Shown one piece after another: positions 15,117-23,674 of a stretch of DNA of 28,923 bases. Under the pieces are notes generated by a model. It was not told where the DNA came from. It did not search any database and was given only the letters and a program-made list of their open reading frames with translations. Every line of letters begins with the position of its first letter. Position 1 is the first letter of the stretch. The translations under genes were made by a program, and so were the position numbers. The DNA is taken from NCBI GenBank assembly GCA_016926595.1, contig JAFGOG010000427.1:1-28923 (forward strand). The letters are read 5' to 3'. The DNA comes from Anaerolineae bacterium. GTDB taxonomy: Bacteria; Chloroflexota; Anaerolineae; JAAYZQ01.

Positions 15117-17772
15117 TTGCCGCTAAATCCTCATTGATCGCCTTAAGCCTGGCCTCGGTCAGTAGGTGCGGCACATACGCGGCAATCTCGTCCAGCGACA
15201 TCCCCATTGCCATTGACAGGTCCGGCGTACCTTGCATCTCGGGTATGTGCTTTTCCAGGATGGCCTTGCCCGCCTCGTCCTCCAGCAGCACACCCAAGGG
15301 CAGTCCGGTGTGCAGCCTGGCTGCCGGCGCTGCGGCCACTCCTTCTCCTATCGTAAATCGGCCCGTCAGGCGGATGTCGCGGGAGGAGCTGCCGACGAGG
15401 ATCTCAAACTCCCCTGGCTCAACCACCCACTGCCCGCGGGCCGGGTCGTAGAACGGCAGCGCATCCTGTCCGAGACAGAAGGTGATCGTCCGAGTTTCAC
15501 CTGGCTCTAGTGCCACCTTGGCAAATGCCTTCAGCTCCTTTTCTGGGCGGGCCAGGCTTGACTTCAGGTCGCGGACGTACAGTTGCACTACTTCCTGACC
15601 GGCGAGGTTCCCCGTGTTCTGCACGTCGACGCCGACCCTGATCTCATCCTCCGGCTCATATTCGGCAGCGCTCAAAGTCAGATTGCGGTAGGCAAAGGTC
15701 GTGTACGACAGGCCGTGGCCAAAGGGAAAGAGCGGCTCGACGTCCTTCTTGTCATAGTATCGGTAGCCGACAAAGATCCCTTCGCCGTACAGCACCTTCC
15801 CGTTCTCCCCGGGGTAATTGATATAGGCTGGGTTGTCCTGGATCCGCTTGGGGAAGGTCGTCGGTAGCTTGCCTGACGGATTGACGTCGCTGAACAGCAC
15901 GTCGGCGATGGCATTGCCCGCTTCCTGGCCGCCATACCACACCTGGACCACTGCCGCCGCTTTGTCGATCCATCTCATGGCGACCGGCGAACCGACGTTC
16001 AGCACGACGACAGTGTTTGGATTGGCGGTAGCCACCCGCTCGATCAGCTCGGCCTGGCGGCCTGGCAGCTCCATGTCGACCCGGTCAAAGCCCTCGCTCT
16101 CCCATTCGTCGGTCAGGCCGGCAACCACGATCGCCACGTCCGACTTGGACGCCAGCTCCACTGCAGCCTCCATCGCGTCCGCCGGCACCGCAGGCGCACA
16201 GCCTAGGCGCAGCGTCCGCCAATGCGAGTCCCCCTCAAATGCATACTCGACCGTCAGGCGGTATGCCCGGCCGGCCGTCATCTCGATCTGGGCCGTCTTT
16301 TCCTCCATGTTGATCGGCGCGCTCCAGTTGTCGATCAGTTGGACGCCGTCGATCAGCAGGCGGCTTTGGCCGAGGCTCACCAACCCCAAGTCATAGGCAC
16401 CTGTGTGCGGGACGGTTAAGGTGCCTTCCCACCGGACCGAGAACCTGCTGGCGTCCACGTGGGGTAGGGATGTGCCGAACCAGACCACCTCCGTATTATC
16501 CACGAGTTCTGTGTTGGCAGGCTCGCCCGACAGGTCACAGTTGTCGAAATAGTGCGCCGTGAGCCCCCTCTGCTGTCCGTCGGTGGTCGTGACCCAGTCC
16601 AAGGTGACCAGGGGCAGCATCTTGTGGATGGGACAGCCCATCTCCCAACCGACGGCTACCCCTGCCCCCACCTTATTCACGATCCCGTCATAGGGCGAGA
16701 CGACATAATGTGGGGTGACGTGCGAGCTGCCTCCACCCTCCACCTGGGCCCATATCGCATTCTCGCCGATGACGGCCACCGATCTAACCCTCGCCCGGTC
16801 AAGCGGCAGGAGGTTGCCGGCGTTTTTCAGCAGCACGGCCGCCTCGGCTGCGGCCTGGCGCGCCACGCGCCGGTGCTCGGGCTTGTCTATGGCCTGTTCA
16901 GGGGCCAGCTCCGGGTGCTCAAAGGCGCCAGCCCGGGCGATCGTGCGCAGCAGGCGCCTTATCCTGTCGTCGACCATCGCCTCGGTGATCGCGCCGCTCT
17001 TGACTGCGTCCAGCACGTGCTGGCCCATCCACCGCGCCGGTCCAGGCATCTCCAGATCCAGCCCGCCTATGGCGGCATTCGGCGTATAAGTGCCGTACCA
17101 GTCCGACATGACAATGCCGTCGAACCCCCATTCCTCTTTTAGAATGCCGAGCAGCAGGCCGGCGTTCTCATTGCACCAGGTGCCGTTGAGCTTGTTGTAG
17201 GACGACATCACCGACCACGGTTTGGCCTCTTGCACTGCCATCCGAAATGGAGCCAGGTAGATCTCGCGCAACGCCCGCTCGCCAATCTCCGAGCTCATGG
17301 TCGTGCGCTCGAACTCGGAGTCGTTGCCCACAAAGTGCTTGATACACGCCCCCACCCCCATGCTCTGCAGACCGTCGATATAAGCCACAGCCATTCTGCC
17401 GGTGAGATAGGGATCCTCCGAATAGCACTCGAAATTCCGTCCGGCCAGCGGCGAGCGGTGAATATTGACCGTCGGGGCCAGCAGGATGTGCGCCCCCTTG
17501 GCTTTGACCTCCTCGGCCAGAGCCTGGCCTACCTGCCTGACTAGATCCGGGTTCCAGGTCGCCGCCAGCGCCACTCCCACCGGGAAGCAGGCCGACGACG
17601 GCCCGCCCCTCTGTTTGCTGCCCCTGGCGCCGTTGGGTCCGTCGGTGACCTTGATGGCCGGGATACCAATCCGCTCCACAGGCACCGTGTGCCACATATC
17701 GGCGCCGGCGAGCATCGACACCTTCTCCTCCAGCGTCATCTGGGCAATGAGATCCTCGATCTTGTCCTCCAT
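15112..17772 (-). CDS. Glycoside hydrolase family 3 beta-glucosidase with PA14 insertion
   Basis: An 886-residue protein; start ATG 17772 (MEDKIEDLIAQMTLEEKVSML) has GGAGGGG upstream, and a 91-residue longer frame is rejected as leader. It has GH3 domain order: TIM barrel (1-310) with KHF (145-147) and nucleophile Asp224 in VMSDWYG; then the alpha/beta sandwich with the SEGFDR motif, whose Glu is the likely acid/base; interrupted by a PA14 domain (about 395-540, LTAHYFDNCDLSG, then RWEGTLTVPHTGAYDLGL); then a Fn3-like domain (about 670-790). The last 60 or so residues form a helical tail (DLSMAMGMSLDEIAAYVP). It hydrolyses terminal non-reducing beta-glucosyl, or related, residues. There is no signal peptide, so it is probably intracellular, acting on imported oligosaccharides or glycosides. 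Divergent from the GRE operon. Confidence 0.93.
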   Translation of the reverse strand: MEDKIEDLIAQMTLEEKVSMLAGADMWHTVPVERIGIPAIKVTDGPNGARGSKQRGGPSSACFPVGVALAATWNPDLVRQVGQALAEEVKAKGAHILLAPTVNIHRSPLAGRNFECYSEDPYLTGRMAVAYIDGLQSMGVGACIKHFVGNDSEFERTTMSSEIGERALREIYLAPFRMAVQEAKPWSVMSSYNKLNGTWCNENAGLLLGILKEEWGFDGIVMSDWYGTYTPNAAIGGLDLEMPGPARWMGQHVLDAVKSGAITEAMVDDRIRRLLRTIARAGAFEHPELAPEQAIDKPEHRRVARQAAAEAAVLLKNAGNLLPLDRARVRSVAVIGENAIWAQVEGGGSSHVTPHYVVSPYDGIVNKVGAGVAVGWEMGCPIHKMLPLVTLDWVTTTDGQQRGLTAHYFDNCDLSGEPANTELVDNTEVVWFGTSLPHVDASRFSVRWEGTLTVPHTGAYDLGLVSLGQSRLLIDGVQLIDNWSAPINMEEKTAQIEMTAGRAYRLTVEYAFEGDSHWRTLRLGCAPAVPADAMEAAVELASKSDVAIVVAGLTDEWESEGFDRVDMELPGRQAELIERVATANPNTVVVLNVGSPVAMRWIDKAAAVVQVWYGGQEAGNAIADVLFSDVNPSGKLPTTFPKRIQDNPAYINYPGENGKVLYGEGIFVGYRYYDKKDVEPLFPFGHGLSYTTFAYRNLTLSAAEYEPEDEIRVGVDVQNTGNLAGQEVVQLYVRDLKSSLARPEKELKAFAKVALEPGETRTITFCLGQDALPFYDPARGQWVVEPGEFEILVGSSSRDIRLTGRFTIGEGVAAAPAARLHTGLPLGVLLEDEAGKAILEKHIPEMQGTPDLSMAMGMSLDEIAAYVPHLLTEARLKAINEDLAAI

Positions 17773-17800
17773 TGTAGTTACATCCCCTCCGTCGGTGTAG

Positions 17801-17831
17801 GGGCGACTCCCGGCTGTAGGGAGTGTCGCCC
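17801..17831 (-). repeat. Inverted repeat in the GH3 leader, REP-like
   Basis: GGGCGACTCCC (17801-17811) and GGGAGTGTCGCCC (17819-17831) are near-perfect complements with a 2-base bulge and a 7-nt loop. The element resembles the dispersed 'TAGGGGCGA...TCGCCC' type intergenic palindromes seen in many genomes, but only this copy is in the window. It would form at the very 5' end of the GH3 transcript. Confidence 0.5.
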
Positions 17832-17839
17832 ATTGCGCC

Positions 17840-17845
17840 AGTATA
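17840..17845 (-). promoter_or_regulatory. Extended -10 promoter element for the GH3 gene
   Basis: Minus strand TGC followed by TATACT (17845-17840), an extended -10 element without a convincing -35. The start would be near 17833, placing the 17801-17831 hairpin immediately at the 5' end of the RNA. Confidence 0.5.
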
Positions 17846-17937
17846 GCATAGCATTGTGCCGGGCGGAAACCAGGGCGGCGGTGAGGCTGACTTGGCCTGT
17901 GGGAGCGGTGTAAGGCTTCAATGGTGTATGATGCTAC

Positions 17938-17966
17938 TTGACATTCTCCCAACTCTCTGTTACAAC
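17938..17966 (+). promoter_or_regulatory. Sigma70-type promoter of the glycyl radical enzyme operon
   Basis: TTGACA (17938-17943), 17-bp spacer, TACAAC (17961-17966). Predicted start near 17973, about 50 nt before ATG 18024. No clear operator palindrome was found; the octamer repeats at 17986-18009 lie inside the leader. Confidence 0.65.
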
Positions 17967-17985
17967 ATAGCTGCAAACGGCAGCC

Positions 17986-18009
17986 GTCTGCCTGTTTGCT
18001 GATTTGCGC
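17986..18009 (+). repeat. Degenerate tandem octamers before the GRE start
   Basis: Three adjacent 8-bp units, GTCTGCCT, GTTTGCTG and ATTTGCGC, end 14 bp before ATG 18024, next to the ribosome binding site GGAGG. The same unit type occurs at 23675-23706 and 27045-27060. Confidence 0.5.
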
Positions 18010-18023
18010 CGGAGGCAACCACA

Positions 18024-20540
18024 ATGACGATCGCAATGTGCGCACAGCCGGGATATGCCATCAAGCAGCCCAAGAGCCTTTCCCCTCGCATCCAGTGGCT
18101 GCGGGATTACTATTTTCAGGGGGTGCGCCGGGCCTGGAACAACGAGTTCACCTCCTGGACCACTGGGACTCCCTGGGACATCCAGTATGAGGAACTGCCC
18201 TTCTACATCGTGCCTGAGACCTACACCTTTTTTTCCACCTTCCGCGGCTGCTTCAAACAGACCGCCAACCCGGTCGAGCTGCATCCCGACTTTTGGTCGT
18301 GGAGCCTGCCTGAGCGCAAGGCCTGGTTTGTACGAGAGGTCATGGTTCGCTACTTGCCCCAAGAGATCCTGCCTGGCGACCTGCTGGCTGGGGCCCGGTT
18401 CAACATCCAGACCTCCACCTGCCTGACCAAGCGTGAGGCGGCCGAATACTCCAGGCTGGTCTATGGCAAAGCCGGTACCCGCCAGGCGGTCAAGTGGTTC
18501 CACGATCACGGCTATGGTAACACCGGCGCCACCAGCGGTCACCTCATCCCCGATTACACTCGGGTGATCCGCAGCGGCTGGAAAGAAATCCACGACGATC
18601 TCGATGCTCGTTATCAGGCCCTGCCCGATCGCGACAAGGTCGGCGGCAAGGGAGCCCAGCTCAAAGCCATGCTCACCGCCTCGACCACTGCCCGCGACCT
18701 GGCTGAGCGTTACCGGCATGCCTGTCTTGACCTCGCCTCCCGTGAGACCGACCTGGCCCGCAGGCAAGGGCTGCTTGACATGGCTGACAACCTGGCCCAT
18801 GTTCCCTGGGAGCCGGCTCAGACCTTCTGGCAGGGTGTCCAGTCGCTGTGGCTGACCCACATGCTGATCATGAGTGAGGAGAACTACCCCGGCCCAGGAG
18901 TATCTTTTGGCCGCATTGACCAGTACCTCTACCCGCTCTGGCTCAAGTCGTTGGCCGAAGGCATGGATCGCGAGTTTGGCAAAGAGATCCTCAAATGCTT
19001 CTGGATCCACGCCAACACCGCCTACGATGCCATGATCCGGACTGGCGGGAACCAGGGGATCACTGCCGGCTACGGGCAGCTCATCACCCTGTCGGGCATG
19101 GGCGCCGACGGCGCCGACCAGACCAACGACCTGACCTACGCCATGCTCGAGGTCATTGACGAGATGTCGCCGATCCTCGAGCCCAAGCCCAACGTGCGGC
19201 TGCACCGCGGCACACCCGACAAGCTGTGCGACAAGGTTGTCGACATGATCGCCTCCAGCCAGGGCGCGCCCTTTCTGCTCAACTTTGACGAGCGCTCTAT
19301 GGCCGGCCTGATACGCCAGGCCAAAAAATCGGGCGTTGAGCACCTGATCCATCCTGGCAATGTGCATGATTATGCCCCGGTGGGCTGCCTGGAGAATACT
19401 ATGGTCGGCAACGACCGCTCCGGCACGGTCGATCTCAACCTCAACCTGGTCAAGGCGGTCGAGCTGGCCCTAACCGGCGGCTATGACCTAATCCCCTTCA
19501 CCGATCCCATGACCGGCAAGACCGACCCTCCCCGGCGCTGGGGACCTGATACCGGCGATGCGACCCAGTTCCAGACCTGGGACCAGTTCTGGTCTGCCTA
19601 CGCCGCCCAGACCCGGTTCATCGTCCAGAAAATCGTTGACCTGTTCGAGCGGACCGAAGAGGTAGTAGCCCGTTTCTCGCCCACGCCTTACGTTTCCTGC
19701 CTGGTCAAAGGCTGTGCCGAGAAGGGGCTCGACATAACGCAAGGTGGTCCGGAGCTATTCTACGGCACCGTCGAGGCTGTCACCTATGCTACGACAGTCG
19801 ACTCGCTGCTGGCCGTCAAATACCTGGTGTTCGACCGCAAGGTCTGTACTATGCAGGAGCTGATCGACGCGCTCAGAGATAACTGGGAGGGCCACCAGAC
19901 CCTTCAGGCACAGGCTCTGAACAAAGCCCCAAAGTACGGCCGCGACGACGATGGCGCCGACGATATGGGCCGCCGCGTCGTGGACCTGTGGACCGGGGAG
20001 ACCTGGCAGCACAAGACCCGCACCACCGGCCGCCAGTTCCGGCCCGGTATGTTGAGCTGGAACTACTGGATCGCCGATAGCTTTGTCCTGCCGGCCACCC
20101 CCGACGGGCGGCCCAGAGGCAAGTTCTTGTCCAATGCCTTATGCCCGTCCAACGGCGCTGACATCTATGGCCCTACCGCCAACGTGAACTCGGTGGGCAA
20201 GGTGCTGGGCGGCAAAGCGCCTGGCGGCGACGGTGATTGGGGCGAGTTCCTCAACTCGCTGCCCAACGGTGGCAGCCATACCATGACTTTCAGCCCGTCG
20301 ATGCTGCGCGACCCGGAGCACAAGCGTAAATTCGGGGCTTTTCTGCGCGGCTATGTGGAGAATGGCGGCACGGCCCTCCAGGTCAATATGGTCGACGCCG
20401 ACATGCTGCGCGACGCTCAACAGCACCCCGAAAACTACCGCCATCTCTTGGTCCGCGTCACCGGCTACAACGCCTATTTTGTCAGTATCGGCAAAGAGCT
20501 CCAGGACGAGATCATCGCCCGCGAGGCACATCGGATGTAG
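18024..20540 (+). CDS. Glycyl radical enzyme (PFL-like superfamily), substrate unknown
   Basis: An 838-residue protein, normal family length. The C-terminal glycyl radical motif is present as RVTGYNAYF, with Gly814 the predicted radical site, followed by QDEIIAREA. The thiyl-radical cysteine is Cys455 in APVGCLENTM, with Glu457 two residues later. A Cys-x-Glu pair is characteristic of eliminating GREs such as glycerol or propanediol dehydratase, choline TMA-lyase, hydroxyproline dehydratase and isethionate lyase. It is not the Cys-Cys of pyruvate formate-lyase. The usual context there is GCVEP; here it is GCLEN. The N-terminal PFL domain spans about residues 30-640. ATG 18024 is preceded by GGAGG. 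The cognate activase is three genes downstream. No microcompartment, aldehyde dehydrogenase or alcohol dehydrogenase genes accompany it, so none of the well-known pathways is indicated. A lyase or dehydratase reaction is inferred; the substrate is open. Confidence 0.93.
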   Translation: MTIAMCAQPGYAIKQPKSLSPRIQWLRDYYFQGVRRAWNNEFTSWTTGTPWDIQYEELPFYIVPETYTFFSTFRGCFKQTANPVELHPDFWSWSLPERKAWFVREVMVRYLPQEILPGDLLAGARFNIQTSTCLTKREAAEYSRLVYGKAGTRQAVKWFHDHGYGNTGATSGHLIPDYTRVIRSGWKEIHDDLDARYQALPDRDKVGGKGAQLKAMLTASTTARDLAERYRHACLDLASRETDLARRQGLLDMADNLAHVPWEPAQTFWQGVQSLWLTHMLIMSEENYPGPGVSFGRIDQYLYPLWLKSLAEGMDREFGKEILKCFWIHANTAYDAMIRTGGNQGITAGYGQLITLSGMGADGADQTNDLTYAMLEVIDEMSPILEPKPNVRLHRGTPDKLCDKVVDMIASSQGAPFLLNFDERSMAGLIRQAKKSGVEHLIHPGNVHDYAPVGCLENTMVGNDRSGTVDLNLNLVKAVELALTGGYDLIPFTDPMTGKTDPPRRWGPDTGDATQFQTWDQFWSAYAAQTRFIVQKIVDLFERTEEVVARFSPTPYVSCLVKGCAEKGLDITQGGPELFYGTVEAVTYATTVDSLLAVKYLVFDRKVCTMQELIDALRDNWEGHQTLQAQALNKAPKYGRDDDGADDMGRRVVDLWTGETWQHKTRTTGRQFRPGMLSWNYWIADSFVLPATPDGRPRGKFLSNALCPSNGADIYGPTANVNSVGKVLGGKAPGGDGDWGEFLNSLPNGGSHTMTFSPSMLRDPEHKRKFGAFLRGYVENGGTALQVNMVDADMLRDAQQHPENYRHLLVRVTGYNAYFVSIGKELQDEIIAREAHRM

Positions 20541-20542
20541 CC

Positions 20543-21397
20543 ATGGCCGAATCTACCTTATACACGACATTCTCGCCGGACGATATCCAGGCCCTGGAAC
20601 CGGCCTTGAAGATCGGCATTCTGGCCACCGTCAATGACAATGGCCTGCCGCATCTGACCCTCATCTCCTCACTAAAGGCCAACACCTCCACCCAAATGAC
20701 CTGGGGCCAGTTTACTGAAGGGCTGAGCAAGAGCTTTATCCGGACCCACCCCAAGGTCGGCTGGCTGATCATGACCTTGGATAAGCAGCTTTGGCGCGGC
20801 AAGGCGGCCTTCACCCATACCGCCCAGACCGGCCCTGAGTTCGAGGCTTATAACAACGTTCCCATGTTTCGCTACAACGCCTACTTTGGCATCCACACTG
20901 TCTACTACATGGACCTGGTGGAGCATTCAGGCCGGCAGCCCTTGCCCATGGGCCAAGTCGTCCTGGCTGCTGTCCGAACCATGTTCGCCAGGACCCTCCC
21001 AGCCAAGCGCGCCGCCGTGCCGGTGCTGAACCCCTGGACGCGGGCGCTGATGAACAAGCTCGACAACCTCAAATTCCTATCCTACATCGGCGCCGATGGT
21101 TATCCACTGGTTATCCCTGCCATCCAGGCCCAGGCCGCCGGCGCCGGGCAGATCCTCTTTTCTACCGGCGCCTACAGGGATGATCTGGAAGCCATCCCTC
21201 CGGGCGCCACCGTCGCGGTGTTTTGCATGTCATTGAGCATGGAAGATGTTCTTATGCGGGGCAAGTTCCAGGGTGTCCGGCGTGTGGCGGGCATCCGCTG
21301 TGGCCGCATCGCGGTGGACTGGGTCTACAACCCTATGCCGCCCACGCCGCAGCAGATCTACCCCCGTGTCGCCGTTGAGCCGGTCACGGCCTTCTAG
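20543..21397 (+). CDS. Split-barrel (pyridoxamine-5'-phosphate-oxidase-like) flavin-type protein
   Basis: A 284-residue protein starting 2 bp after the GRE stop. The N-terminal half (about 15-130) has the FMN split-barrel pattern: LKIGILATVNDNGLPHLTLISS, then a WLIMTLDKQLWRGKAAF strand pair. The C-terminal half (about 180-270) repeats a similar beta arrangement (FLSYIGADGYPLVIPAIQAQ, then RRVAGIRCGRIAVDWVY), so it may be a tandem split-barrel. Such proteins bind FMN, F420 or heme and reduce small substrates. No signal peptide. Its tight spacing ties it to GRE function, perhaps reducing the GRE product or a quinone-like or unsaturated substrate; this is inference only. Confidence 0.7.
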   Translation: MAESTLYTTFSPDDIQALEPALKIGILATVNDNGLPHLTLISSLKANTSTQMTWGQFTEGLSKSFIRTHPKVGWLIMTLDKQLWRGKAAFTHTAQTGPEFEAYNNVPMFRYNAYFGIHTVYYMDLVEHSGRQPLPMGQVVLAAVRTMFARTLPAKRAAVPVLNPWTRALMNKLDNLKFLSYIGADGYPLVIPAIQAQAAGAGQILFSTGAYRDDLEAIPPGATVAVFCMSLSMEDVLMRGKFQGVRRVAGIRCGRIAVDWVYNPMPPTPQQIYPRVAVEPVTAF

Positions 21398-21442
21398 TAG
21401 TGGCTCAAGCCATCTCCTTGAGCCTGGAAAGCTGGCACAACA

Positions 21443-22654
21443 ATGGACTCTGACAACAGCAGAAAGCGTACGGTTTCCCGCCGCCAGTTCCTTGTCGGCA
21501 CAGCGGTAGCCCTGGGTGGATCAGCCCTGGCCCTCGCCCAGCGTCTTGGGTCAATGCCGGCTGTCCACGGCCAGGATCCCACGCCGGCGGCTTGCTTGCC
21601 CATTGTGGCCCGCAACTACCCGCCGCGTTTCTGGGGCAAGGTCGTCCACGTTCACAACGACAGCGCCACCACCTGGGCCGGTCAGTCCGACTATTGGAAC
21701 TATGTGAACCAGGACGCCGTTGATGTCATGGTCGACCGCGGGCTGATCGATCTGACCGGCGCCGCCACCGTGGCTGATGCCTGGCGAGTACTTCTCCCTG
21801 CCTATCAGCCCGGCCAAAAGATCGCGGTCAAGGTCAACCTGGTCAATAGCGCCTCGTGTGGGGACACCGACGGGGAAATAGATGCCCTGATACAGCCGGT
21901 CAACTCCCTGGTCAGAAGCTTGATCGAGATCGGCGTCGCGCCTGCCGACGTCTGTGTCTACGACGCCATCCGTGCCATGCCCGACCGCTTTGTGGGCCAG
22001 GCCCAATACGGTATGAGCTTTTTTGACGACGGCAGTTGTCGTGCCAACGCTGGATTTAGCTACGTGCCTGAAACCTTGGTTACCTTTTACCCACCCTCTG
22101 GCGTGACCGTTGCCGAGGAGCATGTCACCGACCTCCTGATGAACGCCGCATACCTGATCAACATGCCGATCATGAAAGGCCACCACCCGCTTTGCGGCGT
22201 GACCTTGGGCTTTAAGAACCATTTTGGCACGATCGACCAGTGCTGGGATTTACACAACAACGTCGACGTGGTCAACAAGCCACCGGCCTACCGCATCGAC
22301 TATAACCCGCTTGTCGACCTGATCCGGAGCCCGCTCATCGGCGGCAAGACTGTCTTGATTGTCGGTGATGGCCTGTTCGCCGCCCGGTACTATGATCAAT
22401 CTCCGGAGCCTTGGACCACCTTTGAGAACAAGGTGCCGAACAGCCTCTTCTTCGCCCGCGACCCGGTCTCCATCGACTGCGTTATGCATGACCTGCTGCT
22501 GGCAGAACTGGGCGCAGACGTGCCTGAAGGCACCAACAACTATCTCAGGCTGGCGGGCGAGTCCGAGTTGGGTATTTTCGAGCAGGGCAACCCCTGGCAG
22601 GAGCCCTATGGCAGTGGCTACAACAGCATCCAATATACCCGTGTGGAGATCTAG
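21443..22654 (+). CDS. Tat-exported DUF362 protein
   Basis: A 403-residue protein with a twin-arginine signal (SRRQFLVGTAVALGGSALALA, RR at 13-14) and likely cleavage around residue 40. Just after it comes CLPIVARNYPP (51-61), which resembles the short proline/aliphatic motif of exported Chloroflexi proteins. The remainder matches DUF362: KIAVKVNLVNSASCGDTDG, then INMPIMKGHHPLCGVTLGFKNHFG. The Cys residues are scattered and form no ferredoxin motif. DUF362 has no settled biochemical role. A Tat signal implies export of a folded, often cofactor-bearing protein, which is odd within a GRE operon whose other members look cytoplasmic. The ribosome binding site before ATG 21443 is weak. Confidence 0.8.
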   Translation: MDSDNSRKRTVSRRQFLVGTAVALGGSALALAQRLGSMPAVHGQDPTPAACLPIVARNYPPRFWGKVVHVHNDSATTWAGQSDYWNYVNQDAVDVMVDRGLIDLTGAATVADAWRVLLPAYQPGQKIAVKVNLVNSASCGDTDGEIDALIQPVNSLVRSLIEIGVAPADVCVYDAIRAMPDRFVGQAQYGMSFFDDGSCRANAGFSYVPETLVTFYPPSGVTVAEEHVTDLLMNAAYLINMPIMKGHHPLCGVTLGFKNHFGTIDQCWDLHNNVDVVNKPPAYRIDYNPLVDLIRSPLIGGKTVLIVGDGLFAARYYDQSPEPWTTFENKVPNSLFFARDPVSIDCVMHDLLLAELGADVPEGTNNYLRLAGESELGIFEQGNPWQEPYGSGYNSIQYTRVEI

Positions 22655-22677
22655 TTGTCTTCTGTCTCCCTCTACTT

Positions 22678-22702
22678 GGGGAGAGGGCGGGTGAGGGGGG
22701 GG
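22678..22702 (+). promoter_or_regulatory. G-quadruplex-like G-tract run over the activase leader
   Basis: Four G tracts on the sense strand, GGGG (22678-22681), GGG (22685-22687), GGG (22689-22691) and an 8-G run (22695-22702), with loops of 3, 1 and 3 nt, end 9 bp before ATG 22712. The last tract doubles as the only Shine-Dalgarno-like sequence. The preceding CTCCCTC (from 22666) could pair with GAGGG instead. The block also resembles widespread 'CCCTC...GGGGAGAGGG' intergenic repeats. Confidence 0.5.
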
Positions 22703-22711
22703 CTAACTCAA

Positions 22712-23638
22712 ATGCAGCTCACCGGCGTCACCTTTAACATCCAACGCTTCAGCACTGAGGATGGCCCAGGCATCCGTACCACCGTCTTTTTCAAAGGCTG
22801 TCCGCTCCGCTGTCGCTGGTGCCACAACCCAGAAGGTCTGTCGCCCCACCCCGAGCTGATCTGGCATGACGTGCATTGCATCGGCGCCCGCGCCTGCCTG
22901 GCTGCCTGCTCCGAGCATGCCTTGGAGCTGACGCCCGGCGGCATGCGGATCGATCGCCAGGTGTGTACCGCCTGCGGTGCCTGCGCCGAAGACTGTCCGG
23001 CTGGCGCTCTGGAAGTGATTGGCAGGACCTGGACGCTCGAGGCGCTCCTGGCCGAGGTCCAGCGCGATGCCGTCTTCTACGACACCTCAGGCGGTGGCGT
23101 TACCTTGTCAGGTGGTGAACCGCTATCCCAGTCCGAGTTTATCCCGGCCTTTAGCCGGTTGTGCCACGAATCTGGCCTGCACGTCGCACTCGACACTTGT
23201 GGTGCCGTTGCTTGGACCCATTATCAGACGGTTCTGCCCTTTGTCGACCTGGTGCTCTACGACCTGAAAATCTGGGATGGCGAGCGCCACCGCGCCGCAA
23301 CCGGTGCCGGCAACGCTGCCATCCTGGACAACGCCCGCCGCATCGCCGCCGCCGGTATGCCGATCTGGGTTCGCACCCCGATTGTCCCCGGCTATACTGC
23401 CGACGAGGCCAACATCGCTGCCTTGGCCGAGTTCATCGCCGCCGAGCTCCCCACTGTCCGCCGTTGGGACCTGCTGGCCTATACCAACCTGGGCCAGCCC
23501 AAGTACCACCGCCTCGACCGGGCCTACGCCCTGGAAGGGGTGCCGCTGCTGACCCGCGCCGAGATGGAAACCCTTCACGCCATCGCCGTCCGACGCGTCC
23601 CGTCCGCCCTCTGGTCCGGGGCCACCCGTGATTTGTGA
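22712..23638 (+). CDS. Glycyl radical enzyme activase (radical SAM)
   Basis: A 308-residue protein starting at ATG 22712; family homology begins immediately (VTFNIQRFSTEDGPGIRTTVF), so the in-frame TTG at 22655 is rejected. The radical SAM motif CxxxCxxC is CPLRCRWC (Cys30, 34, 37), followed by the SGGEPL motif (133-138). It is of the long type with a ferredoxin-like insert. The second site is complete (CTACGACAEDC, 85-95). The first reads CIGARACLAAC (56-66), with Ala59 where the second Cys is normal, so that cluster would have only three Cys ligands from its own motif. It generates the Gly814 radical on the co-encoded GRE using SAM and an electron donor. Translation is probably moderated by the G-rich leader. 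Confidence 0.93.
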   Translation: MQLTGVTFNIQRFSTEDGPGIRTTVFFKGCPLRCRWCHNPEGLSPHPELIWHDVHCIGARACLAACSEHALELTPGGMRIDRQVCTACGACAEDCPAGALEVIGRTWTLEALLAEVQRDAVFYDTSGGGVTLSGGEPLSQSEFIPAFSRLCHESGLHVALDTCGAVAWTHYQTVLPFVDLVLYDLKIWDGERHRAATGAGNAAILDNARRIAAAGMPIWVRTPIVPGYTADEANIAALAEFIAAELPTVRRWDLLAYTNLGQPKYHRLDRAYALEGVPLLTRAEMETLHAIAVRRVPSALWSGATRDL

Positions 23639-23674
23639 CTGGAGAGGGTCTTGGAGCGCAAGCGGAGTGGACCC

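Noticed and set aside
17934..19367. A 477-codon minus-strand open frame opposite the GRE gene
   Set aside because: Shadow of high-GC codon structure: the plus-strand protein shows clear family motifs over the same bases, and the reverse translation has no recognisable domain.
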